A stretch of 64,000 bases of DNA from Bostrychus sinensis (taxonomy: Eukaryota; Chordata; Actinopteri; Gobiiformes; Eleotridae), in the NCBI GenBank assembly GCA_020698575.1, contig CM036243.1, positions 36,234,141 through 36,298,140 of the forward strand, in the 5' to 3' direction. A model generated the notes under the pieces. The model did not search any database and was not told where the DNA came from. It worked only from the letters and a program-made list of their open reading frames with translations. Positions within the stretch are counted from its first letter, which is position 1, and each line of letters begins with the position of its first letter. The position numbers and the translations under genes were made by a program. Below, in pieces: positions 34,262 to 45,330 of the stretch.

Positions 34262-34365
34262 CAGAGGTGGGTAAAAAGTAAAAAGTACTTCTAACATTAG
34301 TTTTATTGCAAGCATACGTTTTTACTTATTTTGAAGTAAAAATACTCTTTCTCTATCCACCTCTG
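34262..34365. mobile_element. 104-bp hAT-like miniature element
   Basis: Begins CAGAGGTGGGTAAAAAG and ends CTATCCACCTCTG, terminal repeats of the same type as the 34680 element. The flanking octamers ACTACTGC and ACCCCTGC agree at 6 of 8 positions. Confidence 0.6.
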
Positions 34366-34379
34366 ACCCCTGCGGTGAC

Positions 34380-34520
34380 AGTGGGGCAATAAGTCAAGCG
34401 TTCGCCCAACAACCGGGAAGTCGGTGGTTCACAGTGTGTGACTGGTGTAACAGGAAGGGCATCTGGTGTAAAAACCTTTCAAATACCTGTGCGATTGGTT
34501 CACAACCTTGAACAAACAAG
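34380..34520 (+). repeat. SINE-like scrap
   Basis: GGGAAGTCGGTGGTTCACAG and ACAGGAAGGGCATCTGGTG resemble pieces of teleost tRNA-derived or LINE-tail repeats. AGGAAGGGCATC recurs at 55540 and 59285. Confidence 0.4.
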
Positions 34521-34574
34521 GGAGAAGCTGAGAGATAAAAAATAAAAGATCCACCTCTGACCACTACTACCATC

Positions 34575-34578
34575 AGCT

Positions 34579-34637
<59 letters not shown>

Positions 34638-34660
34638 GCGACTACTACTACTACTACCAG
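34575..34660 (+). repeat. (CTA)n microsatellite
   Basis: About 80 bp of CTA triplets with a few interruptions; accounts for the valine- and serine-rich open frames on the minus strand. Confidence 0.95.
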
Positions 34661-34679
34661 TAACACTATAACTAGTATT

Positions 34680-35211
34680 CAGAGGTGGAGGAAGTACTAA
34701 AGGAGCAAAATTGTACTCAAGTAAAGATAAAAGTATCACATCAAAACTTCTACTTAAGTAAAAGTATAAAAGTACTTACTTTCAAATGTACTTGTGAGTA
34801 AAAAAGTAAAAGTATTTCACACAGATTCAAGAACTAATAATGAATGTGTTAAATGTGAGGGATTTTGCTGAAAACTAAAGGTTAACCTGAGCAACAGAAG
34901 AGACTGAAGACTACTACTTTACTGCATCTGTTATACTGAAGTACTGTGGAAGTACTGTGGAAGTACTGTGGAAGTACTGTGGAAGTACTGCGTCTACAAT
35001 GACGACACAGCACGGATTTTAAACCAAACTCAAAATACTTTGTACTTCAAACCATAAAAAAAAAAGCAATGGAGTAAAAAGTACAGATACTTGCTCTAAA
35101 ATGTAGTGAAGTAAAGCCCTTGTAAAATTTACTCAAGTAAAGTACAGATACATGAAAACTGTACTTAAGTAAAGTAACTAAGTACTTTTACTTCATTACA
35201 TTCCACCACTG
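34680..35211. mobile_element. hAT-like element rich in AAGTACTTTTAC, 532 bp
   Basis: Ends are CAGAGGTGGAGGAAGTACT and, reverse-complemented, CAGTGGTGGAATGTAATG. Flanking octamers CTAGTATT and TTAGTGTT agree at 6 of 8 positions. Many copies of AAGTAAAAGTA/TACTTTTACTT lie near both ends, typical of this common fish family. An internal GGAAGTACTGT 12-bp repeat (34938-34990) has about four copies. Confidence 0.8.
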
Positions 35212-35219
35212 TTAGTGTT

Positions 35220-36058
35220 GCTTTGACTCAAATCTAAGAGTGAACCCAGGTTTTTACAGTTACAGCCACAGAGCCACAAAAATACTTTTCATTCTCATTT
35301 AATGGAAAATGTATTCCTTTATTTATCTTTTTCCGCTTTTTCCCATCAGGAGAACTGGCGACAGTGTATAAGTGAAGTAATTCCTTTTCCTTTTCCTTAA
35401 AAATCCAAAGCCGTACCATGTTCCCAAATCTAAACCAGGTGTAGAAGCTGCACCATTACAAAAACCGATCATCACAGTGCCCTCGTGTCCACAAACATAA
35501 CTCCTGCTGAAAACACCGGCAGGTCCAAGGTGAACCCATTTCCCCCGAGCCGCTGACCCATAATTCACTCTGCGGACGGGCCGGTGATTATCTGCGGTCC
35601 CCTGCTGCACCCCGCGCTCTGACCTCCGCCCCTCCCAGCCGCGCGTGCTTTTGGAGCGGGCCGGCTCCCTCCTGACCCCGGGGCGAGCGTCTGCGGTCCT
35701 CTCGGTCTTTATGGCGCTGACCTTTCCGGCGCGCTGCCTGTATAATTTTGGAACTCATCGATTGTGGACGCGGCGCCGGGGCAGAGGCAATCAGCAGTCA
35801 TTGTGTGCTTCTCGGGGCCTTTTCAACAATGCAATCAACACGATCTGTTCAGCGCCAAAAAAACGCACATCGTGTCTGTGGTTTTGGACCTGAACGCACT
35901 CAGCCATCGTAGTCCGACAGAAAACACAAAAGACAGGAGTTTGTCCTGTGGCTAAAGATCTTTGGATAAATTCTGGTCCCTTGTTCACATGCAAACTGTG
36001 GAGAGCTTTCTACACAGGGGGGCAGTAAGGAGCAGGATCGTGAAAAGGTTAAAAATGT
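35220..36058. promoter_or_regulatory. CpG-rich unique block, possible regulatory element
   Basis: Bases 35560-35800 are GC- and CpG-rich amid AT-rich surroundings and look single-copy, with a TATAATTTTGG and several ACAATG/CATTGT motifs nearby (35800-35840). No exon structure or protein recognised. A CpG island or conserved element is possible; evidence is compositional only. Confidence 0.3.
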
Positions 36059-36790
36059 CTTAAAAATCTGGGTCTGTGTCCGAACGTCCTCCCTAATCCC
36101 TCTGTAGTGCACTGTGTAGTGGCCATTTTGTAGCGGTGTCCGAGTGTCTAATGAAAAGTAGTGGACAGCGATGGTCACTAGAGGTCAGTATAGACCAGAA
36201 TGCTTTGCGAGTTTCGGACTGTACACAACACGTCTGAATGAAACCAGGTAGAAACGCCTTTTTTACTTCTGTCACGTTGTAATCAGAAATAAAAAGCTCT
36301 TAAATAAACCGTTGCAGTGTAAAATTGCTAACGTTAGCTTAGCCAGCGTTCAGCCTCCCCACGTAAGGCACAGAGCTGCAATAATCCACTCCGTTTTATT
36401 CATTATAGCCATAATTTGTGTTAAATATCACACATATGACGATTATTTATCTATAAACACTAAAACATCAAGTGAGTCTGGTCGGGTTTTATCACAGAAG
36501 AACATTTTTTACACAGACGCCAGAGTCACATGATCACCAGTGATAGAAAAATAGTCAATCATTCACAAAATGAGTGCACTATAGTCTGCTATACAGCCTT
36601 AAATTTGCAGAAATGTGGAGTTTTAGGTCTTAAATATGCTTAAACAGGTCTTACATATGTTGCATAAATTTGATGCAACTATTTGTGTTCACAGATTATT
36701 CTAAAATGTTCACTCTAATACACATTACCATCACTGATTCAAGACCAAAATGCTTTGTGGCACTCACTGTCACAGGCAGTCGCAAATAAA
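36059..36790. repeat. Inverted fragments of a GTGCACTATAGT-type DNA repeat
   Basis: Bases 36068-36190 (TGTCCGAACGTCCTCCC, TAGTGCACTGTGTAGTGG) and 36530-36790 (GAGTGCACTATAGTCTGC) look like parts of a common fish inverted-repeat DNA element whose ends mention 'tccgaactccct...gtgcactac'. Boundaries are not resolved. Confidence 0.4.
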
Positions 36791-37322
36791 TTCAATAAAA
36801 TTTATTCTATGACTTTGATCATTTTTGTTCATTTTGTACCCTGTGTGCATATAAAATAGGTCTTAATTTTCTTGAACAAGGGTCTGAAACCTGTTAAACC
36901 CTGCAGAAACCCTGAAGGAACTACCCCGAAAAAAATTACTGCACAAGGAAGTAAAAGGCCTTTATTTTAACGGCCCAAACTTTAAAAAGCCAGCGTGCAT
37001 CAACCACTAAAGGACTCACAGAACGGCTGTGGGGTGGATGTGGCCATTTTTAAGAACTGGCCAGCGAAGAGGGACACAGTTGAAAAACTGTGGAAACTTG
37101 TTGGCTTTAACCTTTTTTGGCCATTAAAATAAAAACCTTAGACCTGCTTAACCCTCTGTACCCTGAGCCATATTTGGCAAATTATCCTCGCCTAGACTTT
37201 TTATATAAATAAGGCTATAAAATTTTACTCCAGTGATCCACAGAGATGCTACTTATACCATTTTGTTCAGCACAGTCTGAACTTTAAGTCTGTGTGTGCT
37301 GTTTTTATGTCAGTTGAGGATA
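36791..37322. other. Unassigned sequence
   Basis: No coding potential and no recognised repeat apart from AT-rich simple runs. Confidence 0.4.
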
Positions 37323-37740
37323 GTGTTGTCACGATACTAAAATTTCAACTCGATTTTGATACTTAAAAAAAAACCCTCAATACTCGATACCAATATCGAT
37401 ACCACGGTGACAAAAATGACCACTTTTCATTAAGTAGCCTATAACCGCCCCCTTTACCATCATCATATTATTCAAACAATATTTTGTACAGAAACATTTT
37501 ATTATGCTATTACTATATATGAGGCATACTTGTAAACTTTTTCAAACTTATATTTCCTATGTAAGCAGTGGTTATAAGTTTATCCTCCAACAGATGCCTC
37601 TGTAGTCCACAGCTATGCAGCTACATGACGATCTTTTATTCAACACAATGCTAAATAATACAGACATTAGTTTGTATATGTGATCCAAAATTACTATGAT
37701 TATGATAATCGATTCCTCAAAGGTAAAGTTTTTAAGAAGA
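37323..37740 (+). mobile_element. hAT-like left end (TAGTGTTGTCACGATAC)
   Basis: Starts near ATAGTGTTGTCACGATACT and continues with CAATACTCGATACCAATATCGATACC, a typical teleost hAT subterminal region. The right terminus was not found, so the fragment is truncated or diverged. Confidence 0.5.
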
Positions 37741-37744
37741 CTTT

Positions 37745-37866
37745 TTCCACAGAAACATTATTTTAAGTTATAAAACCTGAAATACTAATAAGAATAATAA
37801 TACTAATGCAAAGGAGTCCAACACTGTTTCAAAAAGACTGAAAAAAAGCAGAATATGGGAGCTTTA
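37745..37866 (+). repeat. Family M1 right-end fragment
   Basis: CAGAAACATTATTTTAAGTTATAAAACCTG and the terminal AGCAGAATATGGGAGCTTTAA match the last part of the M1 elements at 22.5 and 38.9 kb. Confidence 0.7.
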
Positions 37867-37894
37867 AGAATCTCTTTTGGAGGAGAGTCCTGGC

Positions 37895-38040
37895 CCCAGG
37901 GGAACCTATTGTTCATGTTTCTGGTGATGGAGGAACCAGGACACTTTGAGGACCCCCCCCTCCCCCCCGGGAATCAAACCCAGGACCTTCTTGTTGTGAG
38001 GTGAGAGTGCTATGACCACTTTGCCATCAAGGCTGCCAAC
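37895..38040 (-). repeat. tRNA-derived SINE-like repeat S2, copy 2
   Basis: On the minus strand, TGGCAAAGTGGTCATAGC matches the A-box consensus TGGCNNAGTGG and GGGTTTGATTCCCGG matches the B-box. Similar to 30082-30290. Not a complete tRNA. Confidence 0.65.
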
Positions 38041-38880
38041 CAATACTTATTTCATGTTTTTGTGTTGTTTCTTTATCTAAGACGCACTAAAATAGACAGA
38101 TTCTGTACATGACCAGCAGCCTTTAAGTCAGTGTCGATGTTATGGGGCAGGGGTGAGCCAATCCTGGGAGCAACTATGGGCCTTGGGTGGGGTACACTCT
38201 GAACACTGGCCACTTAGTCACAGGGTATAGTGTCATATCAGGTCTTTAAACTGTTTTTTCTCAAATACATGGAGAGAAAATTATCAAAGTGCCCACATCC
38301 AGAGCCCCAACCTGACCTCTGACTGTGTCTCATAATCAAATGCCAGAGGCTGGGTTTTCGAGAACATGCAGTAAAATTGAATACATTATCAGCATTACTC
38401 AGACTGTCCTATAGAATCATGTGGGAGGAAGCATTTCATCTCCTCTCCAGTATAAGACCATTATATAAGTGCATATAAGTAATAACAGTAACAGTAAATG
38501 AAGCATACTTAGGGTGCAAAAGTGATTTTTCTGATAAAATGTTGCTGATGCTGACAGAGTTCATGTGTATAAGGGAGAGGTGCGACCTGAAGAGAATTCT
38601 GTCAAGGGTTAGGGATTCAACAGCAGAAGAAGAAAGAGGTAGAAAATTGTCACTTTTTTTTCTTTCTTTCTTTGGAATATGTGCAATAGCTCTTGGATCA
38701 TCAGGTGTTTGGATGAATTGTTGTATATACTTTTTATAATAATTTGCTACAAATGAATTTATTGGTAATGTTTGGCTGTTGTCTGTTTTCCACCCTTTTT
38801 CCTTTGGGAGACAATAAAGGCTTATCTCTTATCTTATGAAGTAAGTCATTGCAGACTTAGGTTTAACCAAAAATGCAGTC
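38041..38880. repeat. Unassigned sequence ending in a LINE-type tail
   Basis: Bases 38140-38230 hold a short common-repeat phrase (GGGGTACACTCTGAACACTGG). Bases 38760-38836 end in GGGAGACAATAAAGGCTTATC and TCTTATCTTATG, the kind of poly(A)-signal plus pentamer-repeat tail that ends many fish non-LTR elements on the plus strand. The coding part is not recognisable. Confidence 0.35.
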
Positions 38881-39395
38881 TTAAAACTCCTCTAAATCGA
38901 CTTTTTTGAGCCTTTTAACCATGTTATAATGTTGTTTCCTCTTCAAAAACAGACCTGAGTAGTATTTTGTTTGATTGACACATGTTTGAGTAATCCTGTA
39001 TGCTGAGGCGCTGCCCTTCTCCAGAGCTGAAAACACTCGGTCTCACAGCTCTACGTAGAAACATGAAACCAGGAAGTGCTCCTGAGCAGTTTCTACAGCC
39101 CAGACACCGTCACCAGACTCATTCTGATCATTTCAGCCTTAAACCTCCGTCACTACGAAGCAGTCAGCTCATTTATCTATCTGTTAGCCTCATGTTGCTA
39201 ATAGCCTGTGCTACATAGCCATTTTATGCTTTGTCCAGTCCCCACCGGTGCCAGCAGGGGGAGACAGACTCCTAATCCAAGCGTTCTCTGCAAAGTCAAA
39301 GCAACAGCTCCACAGATACATTATTTTAAGTTATAAAACCTGAAATACTAAATGCAAAAGTCCAACACTAAAAAAGCAGAACATGGGACCTTTAA
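38881..39395 (+). mobile_element. Family M1 element, copy 2
   Basis: Full-length relative of 22527-23037 in the same orientation; ends TTAAAACTCC and (reverse complement) TTAAAGGTCCCATGTTC. The open frame that starts at 39000 is shared with copy 1 and belongs to the repeat. Confidence 0.85.
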
Positions 39396-39499
39396 TATTT
39401 CTTATGGATTACCAGTTGTATGGGCAGTAGGAGAATGCAGAAATAAACAAAATTATTTCAATGTCTGGACCAAGGAACAACATCTACTGAAAATAATCA

Positions 39500-39610
39500 A
39501 TGAGCTGATGCCCTTCCCCTTTATTTATCCAGGCTTGGGACTGACACACTGGCTTGTGACGCCTTACAGCTGGATTTTTACAGATATACATATAAATAAC
39601 ATCTGGCTCT
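39500..39610 (+). repeat. RTE-type LINE 3' untranslated scrap
   Basis: GATGCCCTTCCCCTTTATTTATCCAGGCTTGGGACTG matches the phrase common in the tails of teleost RTE-type elements ('gatgcccttcctgac...atttatccgggcttggg'). Confidence 0.4.
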
Positions 39611-39639
39611 TCTGTGAAACCCTGCCTCACAGACATTTT

Positions 39640-39894
39640 TACTTTTGGAGTAAAATGGCATCATACAAAAAGTTTAAGGAAATATATAGCTCTTTTTCTC
39701 TGTTTATGTTCAAAAGACCGTTAAAGCTCTGCCCTCTGCTGGTCTCTTCACCTGTTTCTTAATGAGAGCAGCAAAGTTATTGTTGGAAACGCTTTCTTTT
39801 AAAGTTTTTAAAGGTTGTAAAATGTGCCGCTGTTCTAGAGGAGACCAAGATTGCTTTCAAAATATGAATAAAAGCATAATATAGCCCCTTTAAA
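39640..39894 (+). repeat. Family M2 right half
   Basis: GCATCATACAAAAAGTTTAAGG through TGAATAAAAGCATAATATAGCCCCTTTAA matches the distal half of 23975-24472. The left half is missing. Confidence 0.75.
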
Positions 39895-40920
39895 AAGAGC
39901 CACATTTAAATAACATTAGCCATTGAAAAAAAATGACAGAAGCCTTCTGTCAAAATACATTTTGTCCAGAGAATAGGTGACCTGGGGAGACTAAAAAGCC
40001 TGTATAGAAGTGTAAATGCTGTCAGAATAATGGTAATTGTCAATCTCTCATCAAAACCAGCTCTCCATGACCTATAATGGGAAAACTGTGTGAATGAATG
40101 AAGTCACATGTTCATTCCCTTAATAGAAAAATTGTAAAAAATGCAAATGTGACGTATATGATATGGCCATGGTCTATTGTGGCTTATCTTGGCAAAAAAA
40201 AATTGAATTAAATAATGTTGCTGCAGGCCACAGTGGCTCAGAACACAAAGATCAAATCCACTTCTTTTGCAGTCTATGATCTCTCCTCGAATGCCTTTTT
40301 TATTTCTTATTTTTTTACATTCTAACACTATCACAGGCTGCGCTTGCTCCACTGAAGGCTGCTGGGAATTGAGTGCCATGCCGTTCTTTGGGGGCAACAT
40401 CTGAGATAAAAGCTTAATTTATTCTCCACCTTTTCCCACAAAATCTCTCCAGGGCTTTTTCTTTTCTATTTTTTTTTTTTTTTTTACGCTGACACACCAC
40501 AGGAACGACACTATCACCTGCTGCCTGTAAATCCACCAATCAGAGCGCAGCTGGGTAAATACAGGCCAGAGTAAATCAAATAAATTCGGTGGTTTCGGGA
40601 GGCTGGATAGAGACGTAACTGTCAGGAAAATGGTGTTCTGGTTTAAAAAGGCCAAGCACAGAGAGGAGAGGCGTTAATGAGGAGGTTACATTGCTGCCTG
40701 TGATGGTTTGGAGACGATGAGAGAAAATAATTGGCTTTTTTTCCTTCTTGTATCTTTGCTCTTTAAACGCCTTTTCCTCCAACAGTAATGATATTCAATG
40801 ATTCTTGTGTTTATTAGCCAGTCAGTGACTAAACAATAGTGATAGCAAGAAATAAAAGGCTGGATTTTCATAACATTTTCAGAAAAAACAAAACAAAACA
40901 AAAAAAACAGTAATCGGCCA
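39895..40920. promoter_or_regulatory. Unique segment, possible conserved non-coding element
   Basis: Bases 40500-40740 are single-copy-looking (CCAATCAGAGCGCAGCTGG, CGTTAATGAGGAGGTTACAT, AAAATAATTGGC) with homeodomain-like TAAT sites and no coding potential. An interrupted A/T run lies at 40470-40487. Evidence is compositional. Confidence 0.2.
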
Positions 40921-40924
40921 AGAT

Positions 40925-41010
40925 ACCAGAGGGTTGGTGGATCAATTTCTGCTCTGACCCAGTGTTCTTTAGCAAGACACTTCACCCACGATCCAGTCTA
41001 CTCCAGTTAC
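40925..41010 (+). repeat. SINE-like scrap
   Basis: GGTTGGTGGATCAATTTCTGC and TTTAGCAAGACACTTCACCC match the distal part of the tRNA-derived repeat seen at 32.3 and 63.8 kb. Confidence 0.45.
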
Positions 41011-41892
41011 ATTCACTGCACGCAGGGCAGATGCTCATTGTCCGTTTTCAGTCTAGTTTCTCCAGAGAACTGGTCAAAACACTCTTCTCTCGATCTACAT
41101 GTACAGCACTGAGCTGATTTACTGTAACCACAGCACTGTGAGGCGTTCAAGTGGTCTGGGGATTTATTTCAACCAAAAGAGACTTAAAGGAAAGAGAGAC
41201 AAATGAGTGAACGGATGATTTATTAAAGGACTAAACTGTGGCAATGACCCCTGCAGGTAGAGACGTCAGAGATAAGATGAAGGGAAGGTTTGATGGATTA
41301 GTTTGGGGAATTTTATCTTTTCCTGGGGCCTAGACACTGGTGGAGGAGAGGCTGAGGAGGCTGATGGTTCTGCTGCTGCGGTGGAGATGGGGGCAGTGGA
41401 GCAGGGTTGCATGAGAGGCAGGAGGTAGGCAGACAGGTGATAAAAGAAATCAGTCTTCTTGGTTGAATTTATGCTACAGCTTCATTTAAAACTTTGCAGC
41501 ACATGGCAGGTTTAAACGCTAATCATAGCTTTACTAACAAAATAAACTCTAACACTTTTACTTTACTAAATAAAACTGAACAATGTTGCTAAAGTGGAAA
41601 AATGTGTCCTACTTAGCTCCCATAAATGTATCAAAGCTTCAGCAGTCGGGTCTTTACTTTGAAACATGATAGACCAAAAAGCTAAATTACAGTGTGATTG
41701 ATTAGCTGTGGCAACATCTTAAAGATCGTAAAGGAGCAGCCAAAAAAAAAAAAAAAAAAAAAAAAAAAGAAGTCAGCGATGGGCCAGGGCAGAATTAAGT
41801 TTTGATGTGGATTCTCTATCAGGTTCTAAGACCAGCTGCAAGGGATCAGTAAAGAACCACATGAGTAGTTTTAGTGGATTTTTTTATTATTT
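41011..41892. other. Unassigned sequence with a 27-nt A run
   Basis: Homopolymer A at 41742-41768. No gene or further repeat recognised. Confidence 0.45.
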
Positions 41893-41970
41893 TGGGCTTC
41901 GTGGCTGAACTAGAAGATCCCTGGTTTGAGTCCAGGTCTGGGGACTATATCTTTGCCATTGCGAGACAGG
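41893..41970 (+). repeat. SINE-like dispersed repeat S1, copy 3
   Basis: GTGGCTGAACTAGAAGATCC, GGTTTGAGTCCAGGTCTGG and ATTGCGAGACAGGGCCAGTG match copies at 16.5 and 29.9 kb. This copy has the best A-box-like (TGGCTGAACTAG) and B-box-like (GGTTTGAGTCC) signals. Confidence 0.6.
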
Positions 41971-42857
41971 GCCAGTGGTTTCTCGCCTCCTATTCGTTGT
42001 GATGTGGCCAAAACTAAGCCCCAAGTCTGTCATGACTAAACTTGGAAACATTTCTCTTGTATTATATTCCCAAGGTTTCATGCACAGTGAGCGATGCCAA
42101 AATCCCGTGACTCATGTTACGCCGCGAGGGATCTCTCACCACACAAACTCATGACCGTTTACAATTTCAATTCAGTTTTATCACGTGTAGGCAACAGCAG
42201 ATTCCTCAGGGGGGTTTTATAGATAAGAAAAGACAACATCTCTGTCCTTTAAAGTCTCAAACAAGCTAAAAACCAAGACAATAATTTGAAATACAAGCAA
42301 GTATACAAGTCTATATACCTTTTATCATCAGTAAACCTCTTGGAACCACTGTGCGTCCAGGCGTGTGCAGCAGCTATGTTTCTTTAATCAGCCTCTGTCT
42401 GCACAATCCGCCGGTGTTAATGAGGCTTGTGTTTAACAGCAGCGAGCGCTTGATGAGAGAGGTGTCATTAAAGAATACAGGCGAAGGGTATAAGCAAGGG
42501 CTGCTGAAGGAGTGGGCGAGCGAGGTGGAACTGGGAACTATCGTGTCTGTAAGAACAAAAACTGGAGCTGCCATTTCACAGAATATACTGCACAAACCCT
42601 TATTAACAGGGAGAAAATGGATTGGCACGAGACAAACATTGCGTCAGGTGTCAATGGAGCGTGGATTTTGAAATGTGGCAGAAAAATATCTCCTTAGAAA
42701 CAAGTAATGCACAACGGCAGCTTAACCCCTTAATGCCTGAATTTATTTCCAATTATATAAAAAATATTCTGCAAACAGGCATCAAAGGAAAGCATTATTT
42801 CTGCAGCAGTCTTGGATTAAATGGTACGTTGCGAATTAGTGACATGCGGCGTGAAGG
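41971..42857. promoter_or_regulatory. Unique segment, possible conserved non-coding element
   Basis: Bases 42340-42480 are unusually structured for this region (CTTTAATCAGCCTCTGTCTG, GTGTTAATGAGGCTTGTG, GTGTCATTAAAG), with repeated TAAT/ATTA motifs typical of developmental enhancers. No protein supported in any frame. Conservation cannot be tested here. Confidence 0.25.
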
Positions 42858-43089
42858 GAATAAAGCAGTGGTTCCCAACCTTTTTGATTTTGTGTATCCC
42901 CAGGAATTGGCTTAGTTCTGGTTTGGACTCGGCTTAGTCCTGGTTTAGTCTAAGGGTGCGTTCACATTTGCTGTGTTTGGGTCGCTTCAGTTGAACCCTG
43001 GTGCGCTTCCTGGGAAAAGACCGGATTGTTTGAGTAGCTGTGAACACTCAATCAGACAAATGATTGGTTTCACTTTTAATCTTTATTAT

Positions 43090-43262
43090 TCATTACGTGT
43101 AATATTTCTGTATCTGTCAAAAGCCCTTCTAGGGACAGGTGTTGCGAACTAGCCTTGGCTATAAACACTGTGATACTGGCATTGGATTACTTTGAGAAGA
43201 TAATCTATGTTTATTGTATCTGTCCCTGTCAAATAAACTATAAATAAATAAATAAATAAAAT
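43090..43262 (+). repeat. Non-LTR retroposon tail with (AAAT)n end
   Basis: CTAGGGACAGGTGTTGCGAAC, TAGCCTTGGCTATAAACACTG, then CTGTCCCTGTCAAATAAAC and an AAAT tail is a recognisable LINE 3' end on the plus strand; only the tail remains. Confidence 0.6.
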
Positions 43263-43562
43263 GAGTGAACTCTGGTCCTCCTGAAATCAGAGGTTTTGCT
43301 GCGGTGCACTTTGAGCTCTGGAGTAGAGACCTGCAGCAAGACCCGCCCCAAATCCTTCGGGATCAGGAGGTATTGACGTGGTCTCATGCAGGAGCGGGCG
43401 GTCAAGCAAAACATGCCAGGTCACGAGTGTCCCGAGAATTTTGAGTTTGAGTTTTGATATCATGAAATGTTTGTGAGGCTCATACTTACTCCATGTTATT
43501 TGAACTATGTCTTTACATAGTGAGTTGAAACGTGAAGACGGAGCCTCTAGGAGCCCCTTTTT

Positions 43563-43965
43563 GTTAAGCTAAATTTGAACTACGCAGCTGTTTACCTTGG
43601 TGGTCCCATTTTGAGCTAAAGTTAACAGTTATTTATGATGGGCACCTGGCTCTGTTCCCATCTTGCCTTTTTTGGTACTTCTGCTATTTGGTTTTGTCTG
43701 TTCTAAAGTTAACTCCTTAAAACTATTGGCTCGTGGCCATGCTTCAACATGGCCTTTTTGGTAAAGAAAGTGTTGTCTCTCATGCTGATTGGTTCATAAC
43801 TATGCTGTGAAACCTACTTAAACCTTTGTGAGCCGATCCTGCGTGGTCGGAGAGTTATCTATTGCCTGTGAGATGATTGTCCAAACCTGAGCTCAGAATA
43901 AACCAGCCTGAATCTTTTTCTACCTCGGCCTCGTTCTTCTTCAATCCTCTCGTTCAACTTGATAA
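43563..43965 (+). mobile_element. Possible solo LTR
   Basis: From TGTTAAGC to about CTCGTTCAAC the segment has LTR-like order: an AT-rich upstream region, CTACTTAAACC (weak TATA-like), TGTGAGCCGATCC, CAGAATAAACC (poly(A)-signal-like) and a TC-rich end. No target duplication was found, so the call rests on architecture. Confidence 0.4.
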
Positions 43966-45330
43966 CAAGTTTATAATAATCTTTACAGCAGCAGTCACAT
44001 CTAACTGCGGGTGAGTGTGCAGCTTACATGGGGCATTACGGTAACATGCCGCCGTGAAAAGCAACAGAGAAAGTAAACAAACAGAACAGAGCAACACTGG
44101 GAGCCGCTGTTTATCCTCTTCAGTCTGAAACTCTGTAGCTCAATAACAAACTCAGCTCATGAACCCAGAGCTTTAACAGAACAGAGTTAGCTTTCTGCTC
44201 GTCTCCTGAACGCTGTGTGACGGTGACGTGTGTCAGAACCAGCGAACACGCCACTGCTCCGTGGAAAACTCTGTCATATTAAAATTTCTCAGGACCAGTC
44301 GGGACCCAGGAGAATCCCTGGAGCGGTCAGGCCATTAGACGTCGGGACTGGGACGGGAAAGGTCAGATTGAAAAGTCGGTCCCGTCCAGGTCTCTACTCC
44401 GGAGCGCTCCTGGTGTGGTGCTGGTTAAGCGCAAACTGAACGAAGGCCACACACAGCGAGGAGTGGACTACAGCACTGTGGGCATAAAAACATACGCACA
44501 TCCAACATGACAACAATACAAATATACTGTAAATAAAATGTATTTAAAAGGTTGCTAACATTAGTAAACAAATGTAAAAACACTGCTGAAACAACACAGA
44601 TTTCACATTAACCACAGAGAGAATCCACATCCAGCTCCAAACATCATACTTCATTAAATATTCATTAAAGTGCACGTATGATATTAATGGGATATATGGA
44701 GCTGATAAGGGCAGACTTTTGACCAATAGATGAGCAGGGTTTCTTCTTCACAAGTTTCTCTCAGTAAATTCTGACGCACTGCCCCCTACAGGCGAGGTTT
44801 GTTACTGCGCCCTCAGTCAGTTCAGTTTATTTGACAGAGCTCAGTGTGAACTCGAACCAGACCAATGACATCATCAGGACAGGTGTGGACTTTTGTCCCA
44901 AAATGCACCGAGTCCTGTGGACCAGCAACTGTGGACACACCCTAAGTTTAGTCCTGGTTTAGACCTGTTTTGTTCCTGGTTTTGTTCCTCGTTTTGTTCT
45001 GGTTTATCTCTGGTTATAGACCTGTTTATTTCCTGGTTGAGTTGTGGATTAGTCCTGGTTTTTGATCAGTTTTTTCCTGGTATTAAACCTGGTTTAGTCC
45101 TGGTTTGACCTGGTTTAGTTCTGGTTTTTAGACCAGTTTTTTTCTGGATGAGTTCTGGTTTAGTTCCAATTTTACTCCTGGGTTAGTCCAGGTTTAAGTT
45201 TATTTTTGTCTTTGAAAGCCAAATATATAAAGGTCCTATAAATTATCAGATAAGTCCATGTGCCCCCTGCAGTGTGCTTGCGAACCCCTAGGGGGCCCCG
45301 TACCCCTGGTTGGGAAACACTGGTTTAAAG

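Larger units (their letters stand above)
42954..44942. mobile_element. PIF/Harbinger-type element, 1989 bp
   Basis: Terminal repeats GGGTGCGTTCACA and, reverse-complemented, GGGTGTGTCCACA are flanked by a 3-bp duplication TAA (42951-42953 and 44943-44945), as expected for PIF/Harbinger. It interrupts the hAT internal array in the middle of a TTTAGTC unit. No transposase frame is seen. The interior holds a retroposon tail and an LTR-like block. Confidence 0.65.
42866..45322. mobile_element. hAT-like element split by a Harbinger-type insertion
   Basis: Starts CAGTGGTTCCCAACC and ends GGTTGGGAAACACTG. The flanking octamers GAATAAAG and GTTTAAAG agree at 6 of 8 positions. Discounting the Harbinger-type insert and one TAA leaves about 465 bp, the size of the other hAT elements here. 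Its interior is a short array of CTTAGTCCTGGTTTAG-like units, the reverse complement of the 6-9 kb minisatellite unit, at 42905-42950 and 44943-45195. Confidence 0.75.
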
